Part shown: positions 7,744 through 16,978 of the stretch, one piece after another
Numbering within the stretch: position 1 is the first letter of the stretch
Layout of the letters: each line of letters opens with the position of its first letter
Assembly (NCBI RefSeq): GCF_026342735.1
Contig: NZ_JAPEMM010000002.1
Span: 620,001-684,000 of the forward strand
Direction of reading: 5' to 3'
Source of the DNA: Streptomyces sp. NBC_00193
GTDB lineage: Bacteria; Actinomycetota; Actinomycetes; Streptomycetales; Streptomycetaceae
DNA: 64,000 bases
Notes under the pieces: generated by a model
What the model was told of the DNA's origin: nothing
Database searches by the model: none
What the model saw: the letters and a program-made list of their open reading frames with translations, nothing else
Position numbers and translations under genes: made by a program

Positions 7744-9672
7744 ATGGATATGGAAGTCACCGCCTGGACCTCGCTCCACAGCGCGATCAACGCCCAGCAG
7801 GACCGCCGGCCGCTCTCGCGGGCCGGGCTGCGCCGGATCGCCGCCTTCGCCCGCCCGCACCGGCGCGGCCTGACGTTCTTCCTGCTGCTCAGTGTGGTGA
7901 CCGCGCTGCTCGCGGTGGCCACCCCGGTGCTCGCGAGCCGCGTGGTCACCACGATCGTCGAGGGCCGCGAAAGCGGTACGGTCACCCGCCTCGCCCTGCT
8001 CATCGCGCTGATCGCGGTCGCGGAGGCGGGGCTGGGGCTGGTCCTGCGCCGCTTGTCGTCCACCCTCGGTGAGGGGCTGATCCTGGATCTGCGGACGGCC
8101 GTCTTCGACCACGTGCAGCGGATGCCGGTGGCGTTCTTCACCCGGACCCGGACGGGGGCGCTGGTCAGCCGGCTCAACAACGACGTGATCGGTGCGCAGC
8201 GGGCGTTCAGCAACACCCTGTCGGGGGTGGTGTCCAATACCGTGACGCTGCTGCTGACGCTGACCGTGATGCTGGGCATCTCCTGGCAGATCACCCTGCT
8301 GGCCCTCGTGCTCCTGCCGGTGTTCGTGCTGCCCGCCCGCCGGATGGGGGTGCGGATGGCGGCCCTGCAGCGGGAGGCCTCGGCGCTCAACGCCTCGATG
8401 GGCACGCAGATGACCGAGCGCTTCTCGGCGCCGGGCGCCACGCTCGTCAAGCTGTTCGGGCGGCCCGACGAGGAGTCGGCGGAGTTCGCGGCGCGCGCCG
8501 CCCGGGTGCGGGACATCGGGATCCGGACGGCGATGGCCCAGTCGGCCTTCATCACCGCCCTCACCCTGGTCTCCGCGCTGGCCCTGGCGCTCGTGTACGG
8601 GCTCGGCGGCCACTACGCGCTGGCCGGCACCCTGGACGCGGGCTCGGTGGTCGCCCTCGCCCTGCTCCTGACCCGGCTGTACGCGCCGCTGACCGCGCTC
8701 GCCGGGGCGCGGGTGGAGGTGATGAGCGCGATGGTCAGCTTCGAGCGGGTCTTCGAGATCCTCGACCTGAAGCCGCTGATCTCCCAGAAGCCGGACGCCC
8801 GCCGGGTGCCCGAGGGGCCGGTGGCGGTCGAGTTCGACAAGGTCTCCTTCGGCTACCCCTCCCCCGACAAGGTGTCCCTCGCCTCCCTGGAGGAGGTCGC
8901 GACCCTCGACGCGCGGGGCGGCACCGAGGTGCTGCACGAGGTCTCCTTCCGCGCCGAGCCGGGGCAGATGATCGCCCTGGTCGGCTCCTCGGGCGCCGGC
9001 AAGTCGACCATCGCGCAGTTGCTGCCCCGGCTGTACGACACCGACGCGGGCGCGGTCCGCCTCGGCGGGGTCGACGTACGGGACCTCACCGCGGACTCCA
9101 TCCGCGAGACGCTCGGCATGGTCACGCAGGACGGCCACCTCTTCCACGAGTCCGTACGGGCCAACCTGCTGCTGGCCCGCCCGGAGGCGGCGGAGGAGGA
9201 GATCTGGGAGGCCCTGCGCCGGTCCCGTCTCGACGGGCTCGTGGCCTCGCTGCCGGACGGGCTGGACACGGTCGTCGGTGAGCGCGGCTACCGGCTCTCG
9301 GGCGGGGAGCGCCAGCGGCTGACGATCGCCCGGCTGCTGCTGGCCGGCCAGCGGGTGGTGATCCTGGACGAGGCCACCGCCCATCTGGACTCCACCTCGG
9401 AGGCGGCCGTCCAGGAGGCCCTGGCCGAGGCCCTGTCGGGCCGGACCGCCGTGGTGATCGCGCACCGGCTGTCGACGGTGCAGGCGGCCGACCTGATCCT
9501 GGTGGTGGAGGACGGCCGGATCGTGGAACGCGGCACCCACGCCGAGCTGCTGGCGGTGGGCGGACGGTACGAGGAGCTGTACCGCACCCAGTTCGCGGCG
9601 GGCGGCCCGGACGGGGACACGCCGGCGGCGCAGGCCGTCCCGGGCGGCGCGGCGGCGGTCTCCGGCGGATGA
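7744..9672 (+). CDS. ABC exporter, fused permease and ATPase
   Basis: A 642-residue half-transporter of the multidrug/lipid exporter type. Six membrane helices occupy residues 40-320. The nucleotide-binding domain contains Walker A VGSSGAGKST near 412, the signature LSGGERQRLTIARLL, Walker B VVILDEATAHLD and the H-loop IAHRLSTV. A 30-residue insertion (SPDKVSLASLEEVATLD region) in the early part of the ATPase domain is seen in some actinobacterial exporters. It exports a hydrophobic or redox-active compound, working as a homodimer or heterodimer. The SoxR-type promoter directly in front suggests induction by redox-cycling metabolites. The VOC gene at 9762 follows on the same strand. Confidence 0.9.
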   Translation: MDMEVTAWTSLHSAINAQQDRRPLSRAGLRRIAAFARPHRRGLTFFLLLSVVTALLAVATPVLASRVVTTIVEGRESGTVTRLALLIALIAVAEAGLGLVLRRLSSTLGEGLILDLRTAVFDHVQRMPVAFFTRTRTGALVSRLNNDVIGAQRAFSNTLSGVVSNTVTLLLTLTVMLGISWQITLLALVLLPVFVLPARRMGVRMAALQREASALNASMGTQMTERFSAPGATLVKLFGRPDEESAEFAARAARVRDIGIRTAMAQSAFITALTLVSALALALVYGLGGHYALAGTLDAGSVVALALLLTRLYAPLTALAGARVEVMSAMVSFERVFEILDLKPLISQKPDARRVPEGPVAVEFDKVSFGYPSPDKVSLASLEEVATLDARGGTEVLHEVSFRAEPGQMIALVGSSGAGKSTIAQLLPRLYDTDAGAVRLGGVDVRDLTADSIRETLGMVTQDGHLFHESVRANLLLARPEAAEEEIWEALRRSRLDGLVASLPDGLDTVVGERGYRLSGGERQRLTIARLLLAGQRVVILDEATAHLDSTSEAAVQEALAEALSGRTAVVIAHRLSTVQAADLILVVEDGRIVERGTHAELLAVGGRYEELYRTQFAAGGPDGDTPAAQAVPGGAAAVSGG

Positions 9673-9703
9673 TGGCCAACGGGGCGGCCGCACCCGGCCC
9701 CCC

Positions 9704-9735
9704 GGAAGCACGGAAGCACGGAAGCACGGAAGCAC
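9704..9735. repeat. Four perfect tandem copies of an 8-base unit
   Basis: GGAAGCAC is repeated four times in a row between the exporter stop and the VOC start. The copy number may be variable between strains (slippage). Confidence 0.85.
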
Positions 9736-9761
9736 GTAGACACCGGAGTCAGGAGAAGCCG

Positions 9762-10142
9762 ATGGACATCAAGCTGGAACTGGTCGCCGTACCGGTCACC
9801 GACATCGACCGGGCCAAGGCCTTCTACGAACGCATCGGCTTCCACGCCGACCACGACATCACGGTCAGCGAGGAGATCCGCTTCGTCCAGCTGACCCCGC
9901 CGGGCTCGGCCTGTTCGATCGCCATCGGCAAGGGCCTGACCCGGATGACACCGGGTTCACTGGACAACATGCAGGTCGTGGTCGCGGACATCGAGGAGGC
10001 CTTCGCCGACCTCAAGGGCCGGGGCATCGAGGTGACGGAGATCGAGGACATGGCCTGGGGCTCCTTCGTCTACTTCTCCGACCCCGACGGCAACGGCTGG
10101 GCGGTCCAGCAGACCACCCCGCGCACGGCCTCGACGGGCTAG
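9762..10142 (+). CDS. VOC family protein
   Basis: A 126-residue protein of the vicinal-oxygen-chelate fold. The N-terminus MDIKLELVAVPVTDIDRA and the terminal YFSDPDGNGWAVQQ motif are typical of glyoxalase/bleomycin-resistance-like proteins. AGGAGAA lies 4 bases before the ATG at 9762. It is 89 bases downstream of the exporter on the same strand and probably shares its SoxR-type promoter, so it may bind the compound that is exported. Its ligand is not identifiable. Confidence 0.85.
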   Translation: MDIKLELVAVPVTDIDRAKAFYERIGFHADHDITVSEEIRFVQLTPPGSACSIAIGKGLTRMTPGSLDNMQVVVADIEEAFADLKGRGIEVTEIEDMAWGSFVYFSDPDGNGWAVQQTTPRTASTG

Positions 10143-10187
10143 GGGCCGGCCGGCCGGGTGTGTGCGGTCCGGGGTTCGCCGTCCCCG

Positions 10188-10209
10188 GTTCAGGTGCCGT
10201 TCACGCCGG
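10188..10209 (+). promoter_or_regulatory. PHO box (PhoP operator) before phytase
   Basis: Two direct 11-base units, GTTCAGGTGCC (10188-10198) and GTTCACGCCGG (10199-10209), match the Streptomyces PhoP direct-repeat unit (GTTCA plus six variable bases, 11-base period). A -10-like TAGCCT lies at 10226-10231. A weaker GTTCGCC copy occurs at 10174, but out of phase. Confidence 0.75.
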
Positions 10210-10264
10210 GCTCCCCCGGCCTGCCTAGCCTCCCTCTGTCCGTCCCCGACCTGAAGGGAATCCG

Positions 10265-11290
10265 GTGTCCTTCACCGTCTCCGCCCGTCGAGCAGTGCTC
10301 CCCGCCGCCGTCCTGGCGGCCCTGGCCGTCCCGGCCGCGCCCGCGCAGGCGGCCTCCTTCTCCGTCACCGCGACGGTGGAGACCGCCCCCGTCTCGCACA
10401 GCGGCGACGCCGCCGACGACCCGGCGATCTGGGTCCACCCCACGGACCCCGCCAAGTCCGTCGTCGTGGGCACCGACAAGAAGGGCGCGCTGGAGGTCTA
10501 CGACATGACCGGTGCCCGGATCCAGCGGATCAGCGGCGACTACGGCAACAACGTCGACCTGCGCGGCAACATCGTCGTCACCGCCGACGACGAGGCCGCC
10601 GGCGGCAACGGCGCGATGCACATCTACCGCATCGACCCCGTGACCCGGCAGCTCAAGCGGCTGAAGGACGTGCCCACCGAGGTCACCGCCCACGGCATCT
10701 GCCTCTACACCTCCCCGGCCTCCGGGAAGCTGTACGCCTTCCCCAACTCCACCTCGGGGCGGGTCGAGCAGTGGGAGCTCGCGGTCAGCGGCGACTCGGT
10801 GACCGCGACCTCCGTGCGCCTGTGGGACGCGGGCTCCGCCGTCGAGGGCTGCTACGCCGACGACACCACCGGCAAGCTCTACCTCGGCGAGGAGGACGTC
10901 GGCGTCTGGATCTACGGCGCCGAGCCCACCGCCGGGACCACCCGCACCAAGCTCGACTCCACCGGCTCCGCCGGCCACATCACCGCCGACACCGAGGGCA
11001 TCACGGCCGCCGGCAACCGGATCTACGTCTCCTCCCAGGGCAGCAACGACTTCACCGTCTACGACCGCACCACCCACGCCTACCTCGGCCGCTTTGCCGT
11101 CTCGAACGGCACCGCCGCCGACGACTGCGAGGACACCGACGGCATCGACGCCTCGGCGGCCGACCTCGGCCCGGCCTTCCCGCAGGGCGTCTTCATCTGC
11201 CAGGACGGCTCCAACGGCGCCCCGGGCACGAGCGGCAACCAGAACTTCAAGTTCGTCCCGCTCCAGCGCATCACGGCGAACTTCGCCTGA
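10265..11290 (+). CDS. Secreted beta-propeller phytase
   Basis: A 341-residue exported protein with a Sec signal peptide ending near AQA-ASF (about residue 30). The rest matches the six-bladed beta-propeller phytase (BPP) family: DDPAIWVHPTDPAKSVVVGT, KKGALEVYD, YGNNVDLR, VEGCYADD and TDGIDASAADLG, with many acidic Ca-binding loops. It hydrolyses phosphate from phytate outside the cell. The GTG at 10265 follows GAAGGGA. A PHO box 56 bases upstream predicts induction under phosphate starvation by PhoP. Confidence 0.9.
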   Translation: MSFTVSARRAVLPAAVLAALAVPAAPAQAASFSVTATVETAPVSHSGDAADDPAIWVHPTDPAKSVVVGTDKKGALEVYDMTGARIQRISGDYGNNVDLRGNIVVTADDEAAGGNGAMHIYRIDPVTRQLKRLKDVPTEVTAHGICLYTSPASGKLYAFPNSTSGRVEQWELAVSGDSVTATSVRLWDAGSAVEGCYADDTTGKLYLGEEDVGVWIYGAEPTAGTTRTKLDSTGSAGHITADTEGITAAGNRIYVSSQGSNDFTVYDRTTHAYLGRFAVSNGTAADDCEDTDGIDASAADLGPAFPQGVFICQDGSNGAPGTSGNQNFKFVPLQRITANFA

Positions 11291-11339
11291 CCCCGCGAGA
11301 AAACCGGCGGTCCGGACTGCGAGCGGCCCGTAGGCGGGC

Positions 11340-13508
11340 TCAACTCTCGTACGGACGGGGCCGGGTGCGCAGGACGTGGCCGTGCCGGAGGCCCTCGCGG
11401 AAGGCCGCCTCGTACGCCTGGTCGCCGAGCGCTCCGCGCGCCGTGCGCTCGAACTCCTCGCGGACAGACGCCAGTTCGGGTGTCCCGCGCTGCGGGTGGC
11501 CGACCGCCTGCCAGTAGGCGTGGCCGGTGCCGTACGCGCGCGCCGCCCCGGCCCCGTCCCCGGTCGCCGCGCGGGCCGCCGCGAGCAGGTCGAGGCCCAG
11601 GGCCGTGCCGAAGCTGTCGCCCAGCTCGCGCTTGCCCTCCAGCATGGCGCGGGCGTGGACGGCGGACTCGGCGGGGCGGCCCTCGAAGAGGCAGATCAGG
11701 GCCAGTTGGTAGTCGGCGTAGGCGCGGGTCCAGTGTTCGCCCCGCTCGGTGCAGCCGGCGCGCAGCAGTTCCGCCTCGTCCCGGGCGTCGGTGAACAGGC
11801 CCGTGCCGGTGAGCGCGAAGACCCGTACGAGGTGGCAGCGGATCCGGGGCCCCGAGTCGAAGGGCGTGCCGGGGAAGGCCTCCAGGGCGTTGTCGGAGAC
11901 GATCCGAGCGGCCAGCGGCCGCCCGGCCAGCAGGTGGCTCAGGCCCAGCAGGTAGGCGGCGTCCAGCGCCGGGCGCGCATCCCCCTCCGGGCCCTCGTCG
12001 AGCCCCGCGGCCAGGGCCTCGCAGCCGACGGCGATCCGGTGGGCCTGCTCCTGCTCGCCCTGGAGCAGCAGGGTGACCCCGAGGGCCCACAGGGCGCGCA
12101 CCCGGATCCTCGGGTCCACCTCCTCGGGCCGTACGGCGGCCAGCGCCCGCTCCAGGTAGCCGCGCGCGGCGTGCAGGTGGCCGCAGCAGGCCCAGTAGAA
12201 GCCGGCCCGGGCGGCCAGGTCCAGGGCCCGCTCCGGGGCGGTGGCCAGGTAGTGGTCGAGGGCCGCGCACAGGTCTCCGTGCACCGCCTCGACGCGCCGG
12301 TACCCGATCCGCTGGGCGGGACCGAGCCAGTCCCGTTCGGCGGCGCGCACGAGCTCGGTGAAGTACGCGGCGTGCGCCTCCCGCAGGGCCTCGCGCTCCC
12401 CGGCCTCGTCGCGCCACAGGGCTCCGTACTCCCGGATCGTGTCCAGCATCCGGTACGAGCCGTCCGCGCCCCGGCGTACGACGGACTTCGCGACCAGGGC
12501 GTCGAGCAGCGGGGGGACGTCCGTCTCCGTGAGCGGGGCGGCGGAGCAGACGGCGCGTGCGGCCGCCTGGTCGAAGGCTCCCCCGAACACGGACAGCCGG
12601 AGCCACAGCAGCCGTTCGCGCGGTGCGCACCACTCGTGGCTCCACCCAATGGCGGTGCGCAGCGCGCGGTGGCGCGGCGGCTGGAGGGGGACGGATGCGG
12701 ATGCGGGGCCGGGCGGGCGTGCGGGGCCGGGTGCGGACAGCGGGCCGATCCTGCGGGCCAGCCGTACGGCCAGTTCCTCGATGGTGTGGTCGGCCAACTG
12801 CGCGGCGGCCAGTTCCAGCGCGAGGGGGATCCCTTCGAGACGGGCACACACGGAGCGGGCGGCCGCGAGCCGGGCCTCGGTCCAGGGCGGCGCCTGCCCG
12901 GGGGCGGCAGCGGCGGCCCGCCGGGTGAACAGGGCGAGGGCCTCCTCGGCTCCGAACGGGTCGATGGCGTGCGGCAACGGGCCGATGTCCAGGACCCGTT
13001 CCTCCGCGAGCCCGAGCGGCTGCCTGCTGGTGACGAGCAGGACGAGGTGCGGGGCCGCGTCGAGCAGCTCCCGTACGAGGCTTCGTACGGCGGTCACCAG
13101 GTGCTCGCAGCAGTCCAGTACGAGGAGCAGCCGGCGCCCGCCGATCCATTGCCGCACCGCTGCGGCCGGGGTGCGGGCGGTGTGGTCGGCGAGGTCCAGC
13201 GCGTCGGCCACGGTGGCCACGAGCAGCCGCTCGTCGGGCAGCGGGGAGAGATCGGCCCAGTGGACCCCGTCGGGGAAGGGGCCGGCCGCGGCGGCGGGCT
13301 CCGTCGCACCGGCGCCTCCGGCCGTACCCGCCGCCCCCGCGAGGCCGGACGCGCGGCGGGCCAGGCGGGTCTTGCCGACGCCGCCCGGCCCGGTCAGGGT
13401 GATCAGCCGGTCCTCACGCAAAGCCCGTTCGAGTAGGGCCAGTTCACCCGTCCGCCCCACGAAGGAGGCGGAGCCCGCGGCCTCGTACCCGTCGCCATGT
13501 CCCAGCAC
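11340..13508 (-). CDS. STAND NTPase with TPR-like tail, no DNA-binding domain
   Basis: About 722 residues from the GTG at 13508; an upstream in-frame start would run into the collagen gene. The NB-ARC-like ATPase has the P-loop GPGGVGKT at 40-47, Walker B LLLVLDCCEH, the sensor TSRQPLGL and the GIPLALELAAA motif. The C-terminal half (about 390-720) is helical TPR-like. It looks like the ATPase half of AfsR/LuxR-type regulators (LAL/SARP) but lacks both a BTAD/SARP N-terminus and a C-terminal LuxR HTH. It may signal by protein contact. It is convergent with phytase. Confidence 0.75.
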   Translation of the reverse strand: MLGHGDGYEAAGSASFVGRTGELALLERALREDRLITLTGPGGVGKTRLARRASGLAGAAGTAGGAGATEPAAAAGPFPDGVHWADLSPLPDERLLVATVADALDLADHTARTPAAAVRQWIGGRRLLLVLDCCEHLVTAVRSLVRELLDAAPHLVLLVTSRQPLGLAEERVLDIGPLPHAIDPFGAEEALALFTRRAAAAAPGQAPPWTEARLAAARSVCARLEGIPLALELAAAQLADHTIEELAVRLARRIGPLSAPGPARPPGPASASVPLQPPRHRALRTAIGWSHEWCAPRERLLWLRLSVFGGAFDQAAARAVCSAAPLTETDVPPLLDALVAKSVVRRGADGSYRMLDTIREYGALWRDEAGEREALREAHAAYFTELVRAAERDWLGPAQRIGYRRVEAVHGDLCAALDHYLATAPERALDLAARAGFYWACCGHLHAARGYLERALAAVRPEEVDPRIRVRALWALGVTLLLQGEQEQAHRIAVGCEALAAGLDEGPEGDARPALDAAYLLGLSHLLAGRPLAARIVSDNALEAFPGTPFDSGPRIRCHLVRVFALTGTGLFTDARDEAELLRAGCTERGEHWTRAYADYQLALICLFEGRPAESAVHARAMLEGKRELGDSFGTALGLDLLAAARAATGDGAGAARAYGTGHAYWQAVGHPQRGTPELASVREEFERTARGALGDQAYEAAFREGLRHGHVLRTRPRPYES

Positions 13509-13584
13509 CCGCCCAGTGTGGCGTACGGGACGGGTGCCCTGGGGCGATCGCTCCGGGCCGGTCACCCCCGGGCGGGGTCCCGGG

Positions 13585-14943
13585 TCAGCGCGCCGGAGGC
13601 GGGGGCGGGACCGTTCCGGGCTGTGGATGCACGGGCGCCCAGGGTGCGTCGCAGGTGACGGCACGCCCGTTGGTCCCGCAGTGGGTGTGGTAAAGCGTGC
13701 CCGTCTTGGTGATGGCCTTGACCTTCACGTCGTTGCCGTTGATGGCCAGGGCCACCGTGCAGACGTCGGCGGGGTAGCCGGTGACCGGTGCCACGGTGAG
13801 GTCGGTCCAGCTGAAGTCGCCCCACTGGCCCGCCATATCGCGGGTGCGGCGGCCGAGGTAGGTCTTGCCGTCCTTGAGGACGAGCGCGAACTCCTCGGAG
13901 TTGTTGGGCATCTGGTTGTCCACCGAGGCGCAGGGCCCGAACGGGCCGGGCACCCCCGGCGGTCCCGCCGGACCCAGCGGGCCGAGCGGCCCGGTGGCGC
14001 CGGTCGGGCCCGGGGCGCCCTGCCGCCCGGGCGGTCCCGCGAACCCCTGCGGGCCCGCGGTGCCGGGAAGCCCGGGCAGCCCCTGCGCGCCCGCCGGCCC
14101 GGCCGGACCCGCGGGCCCCTGCTGCCCCTGCGGCCCGGCCGCCCCGACGTCCCCGGTCCGCCCGGCGTCCCCCTTGGGACCCGGATCCCCCTTGCGCCCG
14201 ACGGCCCCCTGGTCCCCCTTGGGCCCGGCGACCCCCTTCTCGCCCTGCTCTCCGCGGGCGCCCGGCAGTCCGGCATCACCCTTGGCGCCGGCGGCCCCCT
14301 TCTCGCCCGGCTCGCCCTTGAGCCCGGGGGGCCCGGCATCGCCCTTGGCACCCGTGTTCCCCTTCCCACCGGGCTCGCCCCTGGGACCCGGCGGGCCCGC
14401 ATCGCCCTTGGGTCCGGAGCCGCCCTTCTCGCCCTTCGCCCCCTTCGGCCCCCGTGGCCCCTGCGGCCCGGCCGGAGCCGGGCACGGGTGCCCGGCCTCG
14501 GGGACCGCTTCGGCGCGCTGCCGCCCGCAGTTGGCGTCGGGCCCGCCGGGGCCCGACCCCGGGGCGCCGACGGCCCGCAGCGACTGCGGAGCGCTCACCG
14601 CACCCGCGGCCGGGTCCGCGTGCGGGGCAGTCCCCTCGTGCGCGCCGACCCCACCGACGGATTCACCCGTCGCAGCCGCCACATCGACGCCTCCGACCGC
14701 CCGCCCCCCAAAGCCAGGCACACCCCCCTGGACCGTGCCCCTCTCGGACTCGGGCACCGCGCCCCGCCCGAGCCCCGGCTCCGCGCCGCCGCCCGAGGCC
14801 TGCGCACCGCCCTCGACGGCCGACACCGCACCACCGCCGGAGGCCACCGCCGGGACCGTGAATCCGCCCAGTGCCACGGCCACCGGCAGTACCAGGCCGC
14901 CGGCCAGCCGGGCCCTTCGTCCGGTTCTTGCTGTGGAAGACAT
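13585..14943 (-). CDS. Exported collagen-like protein
   Basis: A 452-residue protein. A signal peptide (residues 1-35) is followed by a Gly/Ala/Glu-rich region (36-155). An uninterrupted run of about 60 Gly-X-Y triplets (about 159-337) comes next, then a globular C-terminal domain of 115 residues ending in a Pro-rich tail. The first half of the triple-helix region is rich in KGD/KGE/KGA triplets (electrostatic stabilisation in place of hydroxyproline); the second half is neutral (PAGPAG type). Cys154 and Cys338 flank the collagen region and could lock chains together. AAGGGG lies before the ATG at 14943. Its role is unknown, perhaps a surface or spore-associated fibre. Confidence 0.85.
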   Translation of the reverse strand: MSSTARTGRRARLAGGLVLPVAVALGGFTVPAVASGGGAVSAVEGGAQASGGGAEPGLGRGAVPESERGTVQGGVPGFGGRAVGGVDVAAATGESVGGVGAHEGTAPHADPAAGAVSAPQSLRAVGAPGSGPGGPDANCGRQRAEAVPEAGHPCPAPAGPQGPRGPKGAKGEKGGSGPKGDAGPPGPRGEPGGKGNTGAKGDAGPPGLKGEPGEKGAAGAKGDAGLPGARGEQGEKGVAGPKGDQGAVGRKGDPGPKGDAGRTGDVGAAGPQGQQGPAGPAGPAGAQGLPGLPGTAGPQGFAGPPGRQGAPGPTGATGPLGPLGPAGPPGVPGPFGPCASVDNQMPNNSEEFALVLKDGKTYLGRRTRDMAGQWGDFSWTDLTVAPVTGYPADVCTVALAINGNDVKVKAITKTGTLYHTHCGTNGRAVTCDAPWAPVHPQPGTVPPPPPAR

Positions 14944-15137
14944 GCGAGTACCCCTTCGCCGCACGGAAATGGTCGTCTGCTCCGGCCGAAGCGAGGGGGA
15001 GCATCTCCCGGAAGGAGGTCCGACGAAGATCAAAAACGCTCATGCCGCCGCAGCGTCAACGAGTTGGTCCAACGACACGCGGTGCCCGTACGCCGGACGG
15101 CGGGGGCACCCGGCCCAGTCCACCCGGCGGCCGGCGG

Positions 15138-15914
15138 TCACCGCACGTGCAGCCCGAAACCCCCGCGTCCCGCGGGCTCCAGCCCCTCCTTCAGGTGCAG
15201 CGAGGGGATCTCGTAGTCGCCGAAGTTCTGCTGCCGGAAGGCGATGGGCTCGGTCGACTCCAGGGTCAGCAGGCGTTCCACCCACGCCTTGGCCACGTCC
15301 GCGTAGTCCTCGCCGCTCATCCGGTCGGTGCCGTACAGCACGAACGGCGGCAGCGGCTCGATGCCTGGGTAGTAGAGGATCCCGTGGTGGATCGGGAACA
15401 GCAGGTCGTCGATGGGGCCGTTGATCCCGCGCGCCGCGTAGTGCGACTCCGGGCCGCCGGCGGTCACAGACAGCAGGGCCCTGCGGCCCGCGAGGGTGCC
15501 TTCGCCGAAGCGCTCGCCGTACTTGGTGTCACTGTGCTCGCCGACTCCGTACGCGAAGCGGTAGGTGAACACCCGGTCCACCCAGCCCTTGAGGATCGCG
15601 GGCATCGAGTACCACCACAGCGGGAACTGGAAGATGATCGTGTCGGCCCACAGCAGGTTCTCCTGCTCGGCGAGCACGTCCGGGGTGAGCGCCCCGGCGT
15701 CGAAGGCCCGGCCCGAGTCCAGGGCGACCTTCAGCGGGCTCGACGCGTGCGGGCCGTAGTCCTCGGCGTCCACGACCGCCTTCCAGTTCATGGCGTACAG
15801 ATCGCTCACCCGCACCTCGTGCCCGGCGCCCTCCAGCGTGGACACCGCCAGGTCCTTCAGCGAGCTGTTGAGCGACTGCGGCTCGGGGTGGGCGTAGACG
15901 ATCAGCGTCTTCAC
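15138..15914 (-). CDS. NAD(P)H-dependent FMN quinone reductase
   Basis: A 258-residue flavodoxin-fold protein of the NQO/MdaB/KefF family. It starts VKTLIVYAHPEPQSLNSSL (FMN phosphate loop), has the FPLWWYSMPAILKGWVDRVF motif split around residue 100, and the TAGGPESHY loop. It performs two-electron reduction of quinones or similar acceptors in the cytoplasm. The GTG at 15914 has GAGGAG 5 bases upstream. It is divergent from the XRE regulator at 16052, which probably controls it. Confidence 0.9.
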   Translation of the reverse strand: MKTLIVYAHPEPQSLNSSLKDLAVSTLEGAGHEVRVSDLYAMNWKAVVDAEDYGPHASSPLKVALDSGRAFDAGALTPDVLAEQENLLWADTIIFQFPLWWYSMPAILKGWVDRVFTYRFAYGVGEHSDTKYGERFGEGTLAGRRALLSVTAGGPESHYAARGINGPIDDLLFPIHHGILYYPGIEPLPPFVLYGTDRMSGEDYADVAKAWVERLLTLESTEPIAFRQQNFGDYEIPSLHLKEGLEPAGRGGFGLHVR

Positions 15915-16051
15915 GGGAACTCCTCGGGTTCGGATGCCTCGATCCTGGGCCCCGCGGCGCCCGCTGTTCAGGGGCGCGCCTTCCGTCTGACCGGACTTCC
16001 TGGTACCGGCAGGGCCACCCTCGGGGGCGCCGCCGCGGCCATACTGGGCCC

Positions 16052-16936
16052 ATGGACGATCTTGCGGGCTTCCTGCGGACCCGGCGCGCACGGGTCGACC
16101 CGGCGGCCGTCGGCATACCCACCGGCAGCCGCCGCCGGGTCGAGGGCCTGCGCCGCGAAGAGGTCGCTCACCTGTCCGGTGTCAGCGTCGACTACTACGT
16201 GCGCCTGGAACAGGGCCGCGCGACCCAGCCGTCCGAGCAGGTCCTCGACGCGCTCGCCCGCGTCCTCGGGCTCGACGAGACCGAGCGGGAGCACCTCTAC
16301 CGGCTCGCGCGGCAGCGCCGCCGCCGCGCGAAGGCGCCGGGCGGGAGGATCCGTCCGGAAGTGCTGCGCGTCCTCGATCTCGTCGCCGGCGCGCCCGCGC
16401 TGATCATGGACCACCGCCTGAACGTGCTCGCCTCGAACGGCCTCGCCGGGCTCCTCTTCGGCCGGCCGGTGCCGGGCCTGAACATCGCCCGGAACCTCTT
16501 CCTGGAGGAAGGCGAGCACGGCCTCTACGCGGAGTGGGAACACTGCACCCTCGACGTGGTCGGGCACCTGCGCCTGGCCGCCGGCCAGTACCCCGACGAT
16601 CCCGGCCTGGCCTCGCTGATCGGCGAACTGGCCATGGGCAGCGAGCGCTTCCGCCGGCTGTGGGCCCGCGCGGACGTGCGCGCCCGCACCCACGGACGCA
16701 AGACGTACCGGCACCCGCTGGTCGGGCTGCTGGAACTGCACCAGGAGAACTTCGCGCTGCCCGGCGAATCGGGCATGGAGCTGCTGGTGCTGTCCGCGGC
16801 CCCCGGCAGCCCCGCCGAGGACGGGCTGCGCCTGCTCGCGAGCCTGGGAGCGGACGGCGCCGGCGGCGCGGACGGCGCGCACGGCTCCGACCGCTCCGAC
16901 GCGCATCCCCCGGTGAACGCCCGGGTCCACGACTAG
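16052..16936 (+). CDS. XRE/HTH regulator, MmyB-like
   Basis: A 294-residue regulator. The N-terminal HTH (about 30-85) has LRREEVAHLSGVSVDYYVRL, and the C-terminal sensing domain contains APALIMDHRLNVLASN and LIGELAMGSERFRRLWARADV, as in the MmyB-like ligand-binding family that may bind fatty acids. A short Gly/Ala/Asp-rich tail ends it. It shares a 137-base intergenic region with the quinone reductase, a very common pairing in Streptomyces in which the regulator represses the oxidoreductase. Confidence 0.88.
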   Translation: MDDLAGFLRTRRARVDPAAVGIPTGSRRRVEGLRREEVAHLSGVSVDYYVRLEQGRATQPSEQVLDALARVLGLDETEREHLYRLARQRRRRAKAPGGRIRPEVLRVLDLVAGAPALIMDHRLNVLASNGLAGLLFGRPVPGLNIARNLFLEEGEHGLYAEWEHCTLDVVGHLRLAAGQYPDDPGLASLIGELAMGSERFRRLWARADVRARTHGRKTYRHPLVGLLELHQENFALPGESGMELLVLSAAPGSPAEDGLRLLASLGADGAGGADGAHGSDRSDAHPPVNARVHD

Positions 16937-16978
16937 CCCTCCGGGACCCGCCTGCCGGACCCGGACCGGACCGGCGTC

